This document shows positions 63,950 through 64,000 of a stretch of 64,000 bases of DNA, piece after piece (position 1 is the first letter of the stretch; every line of letters starts with the position of its first letter). The notes under the pieces were generated by a model, which saw nothing but the letters and a program-made list of their open reading frames with translations, did no database searches and was not told the DNA's origin. The stretch covers positions 1 through 64,000 of the forward strand of contig CAJWPZ010000003.1 in assembly GCA_913045325.1 (NCBI GenBank). The letters run 5' to 3'. The position numbers and the translations under genes are program-made. The stretch comes from an uncultured Flavobacteriaceae bacterium. GTDB lineage: Bacteria; Bacteroidota; Bacteroidia; Flavobacteriales; Flavobacteriaceae.

Positions 63950-64000
63950 TAGCTAGAGAAAATTGATATTTCAAAATCAATAATATATAAGAATATAAAG

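Noticed and set aside
1..64000. CRISPR arrays, insertion sequences, prophage or integron-like features
   Set aside because: No regularly spaced repeats, transposase, integrase or phage structural genes were seen; gene order and composition look uniform.

Overview
The window is an AT-rich chromosomal segment of a member of the Flavobacteriia (Bacteroidetes), most likely a marine Flavobacteriaceae species. The signs are: -7 boxes of the TAnnTTTG type with no Shine-Dalgarno sequences, secreted proteins ending in type IX (Por) sorting domains, a fused CcsB-CcsA cytochrome c assembly protein, a very large signal peptidase I, a DnaQ/GIY-YIG fusion protein, MenB/D/F/I menaquinone genes, and the parA-parB-DUF5683-dapB-lepB-wbqC block followed by convergent mutL-rhomboid-rhomboid-EEP genes. 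I see no insertion sequence, prophage, CRISPR array or rRNA. The content is mainly housekeeping.

Layout. 1-8.1 kb: amino acid metabolism (a large Cys/Met-type PLP enzyme, an Lrp regulator, thrB, thrC), a BaiN-like flavoprotein, an APH/ThrB2-type kinase and a GT90-like glycosyltransferase. 8.2-12.9 kb: a DUF3050 protein, a membrane protein, a type IX-secreted esterase and a fatty-acid desaturase. 12.9-19.8 kb: a Crp-like regulator and a menaquinone cluster (menB, menD, menF, menI) with a CvfB-like S1 protein and an alpha/beta hydrolase. 19.8-28.2 kb: dnaK, a umuDC operon, an oligopeptide-binding lipoprotein, trmL, miaE, an ArsC-family protein and small uncharacterised genes. 28.3-38.5 kb: fumC, a seven-helix membrane protein ending in a LuxR-type DNA-binding domain, ccsBA, DUF2520 and KdsC-like genes, panB and an RluA-type synthase. 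38.7-47 kb: an M16 peptidase, katG, maf, a fasciclin-domain protein and small genes. 47-54 kb: DnaQ/GIY-YIG, two divergent proline tRNAs, a cytochrome c, udk, an FtsB-like protein and both methylmalonyl-CoA mutase subunits. 54-64 kb: the parAB-to-mutL block.

Most notable points. (1) The UmuD protein lies next to an intact UmuC and aligns residue for residue with E. coli UmuD, but it has Gly60 and Ile97 where the Ser60/Lys97 protease dyad should be, and its C-terminal half is shortened. The umuD promoter carries two GGA-N5-TCC operator-like sites 19 bp apart. Together they suggest a mutagenic polymerase controlled by transcription rather than by self-cleavage. (2) At least four genes (umuD, menD, the CvfB-like gene, the DnaQ/GIY-YIG gene) have a TAnnTTTG box ending only 4-5 nt before the ATG, which implies leaderless mRNAs and fixes their starts. 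(3) MutL lacks both canonical endonuclease motifs. (4) Two genes of 55 codons, a zinc-ribbon protein and a membrane microprotein, lie in gaps and are easy to miss. (5) A membrane-embedded LuxR-type regulator sits between fumC and ccsBA.
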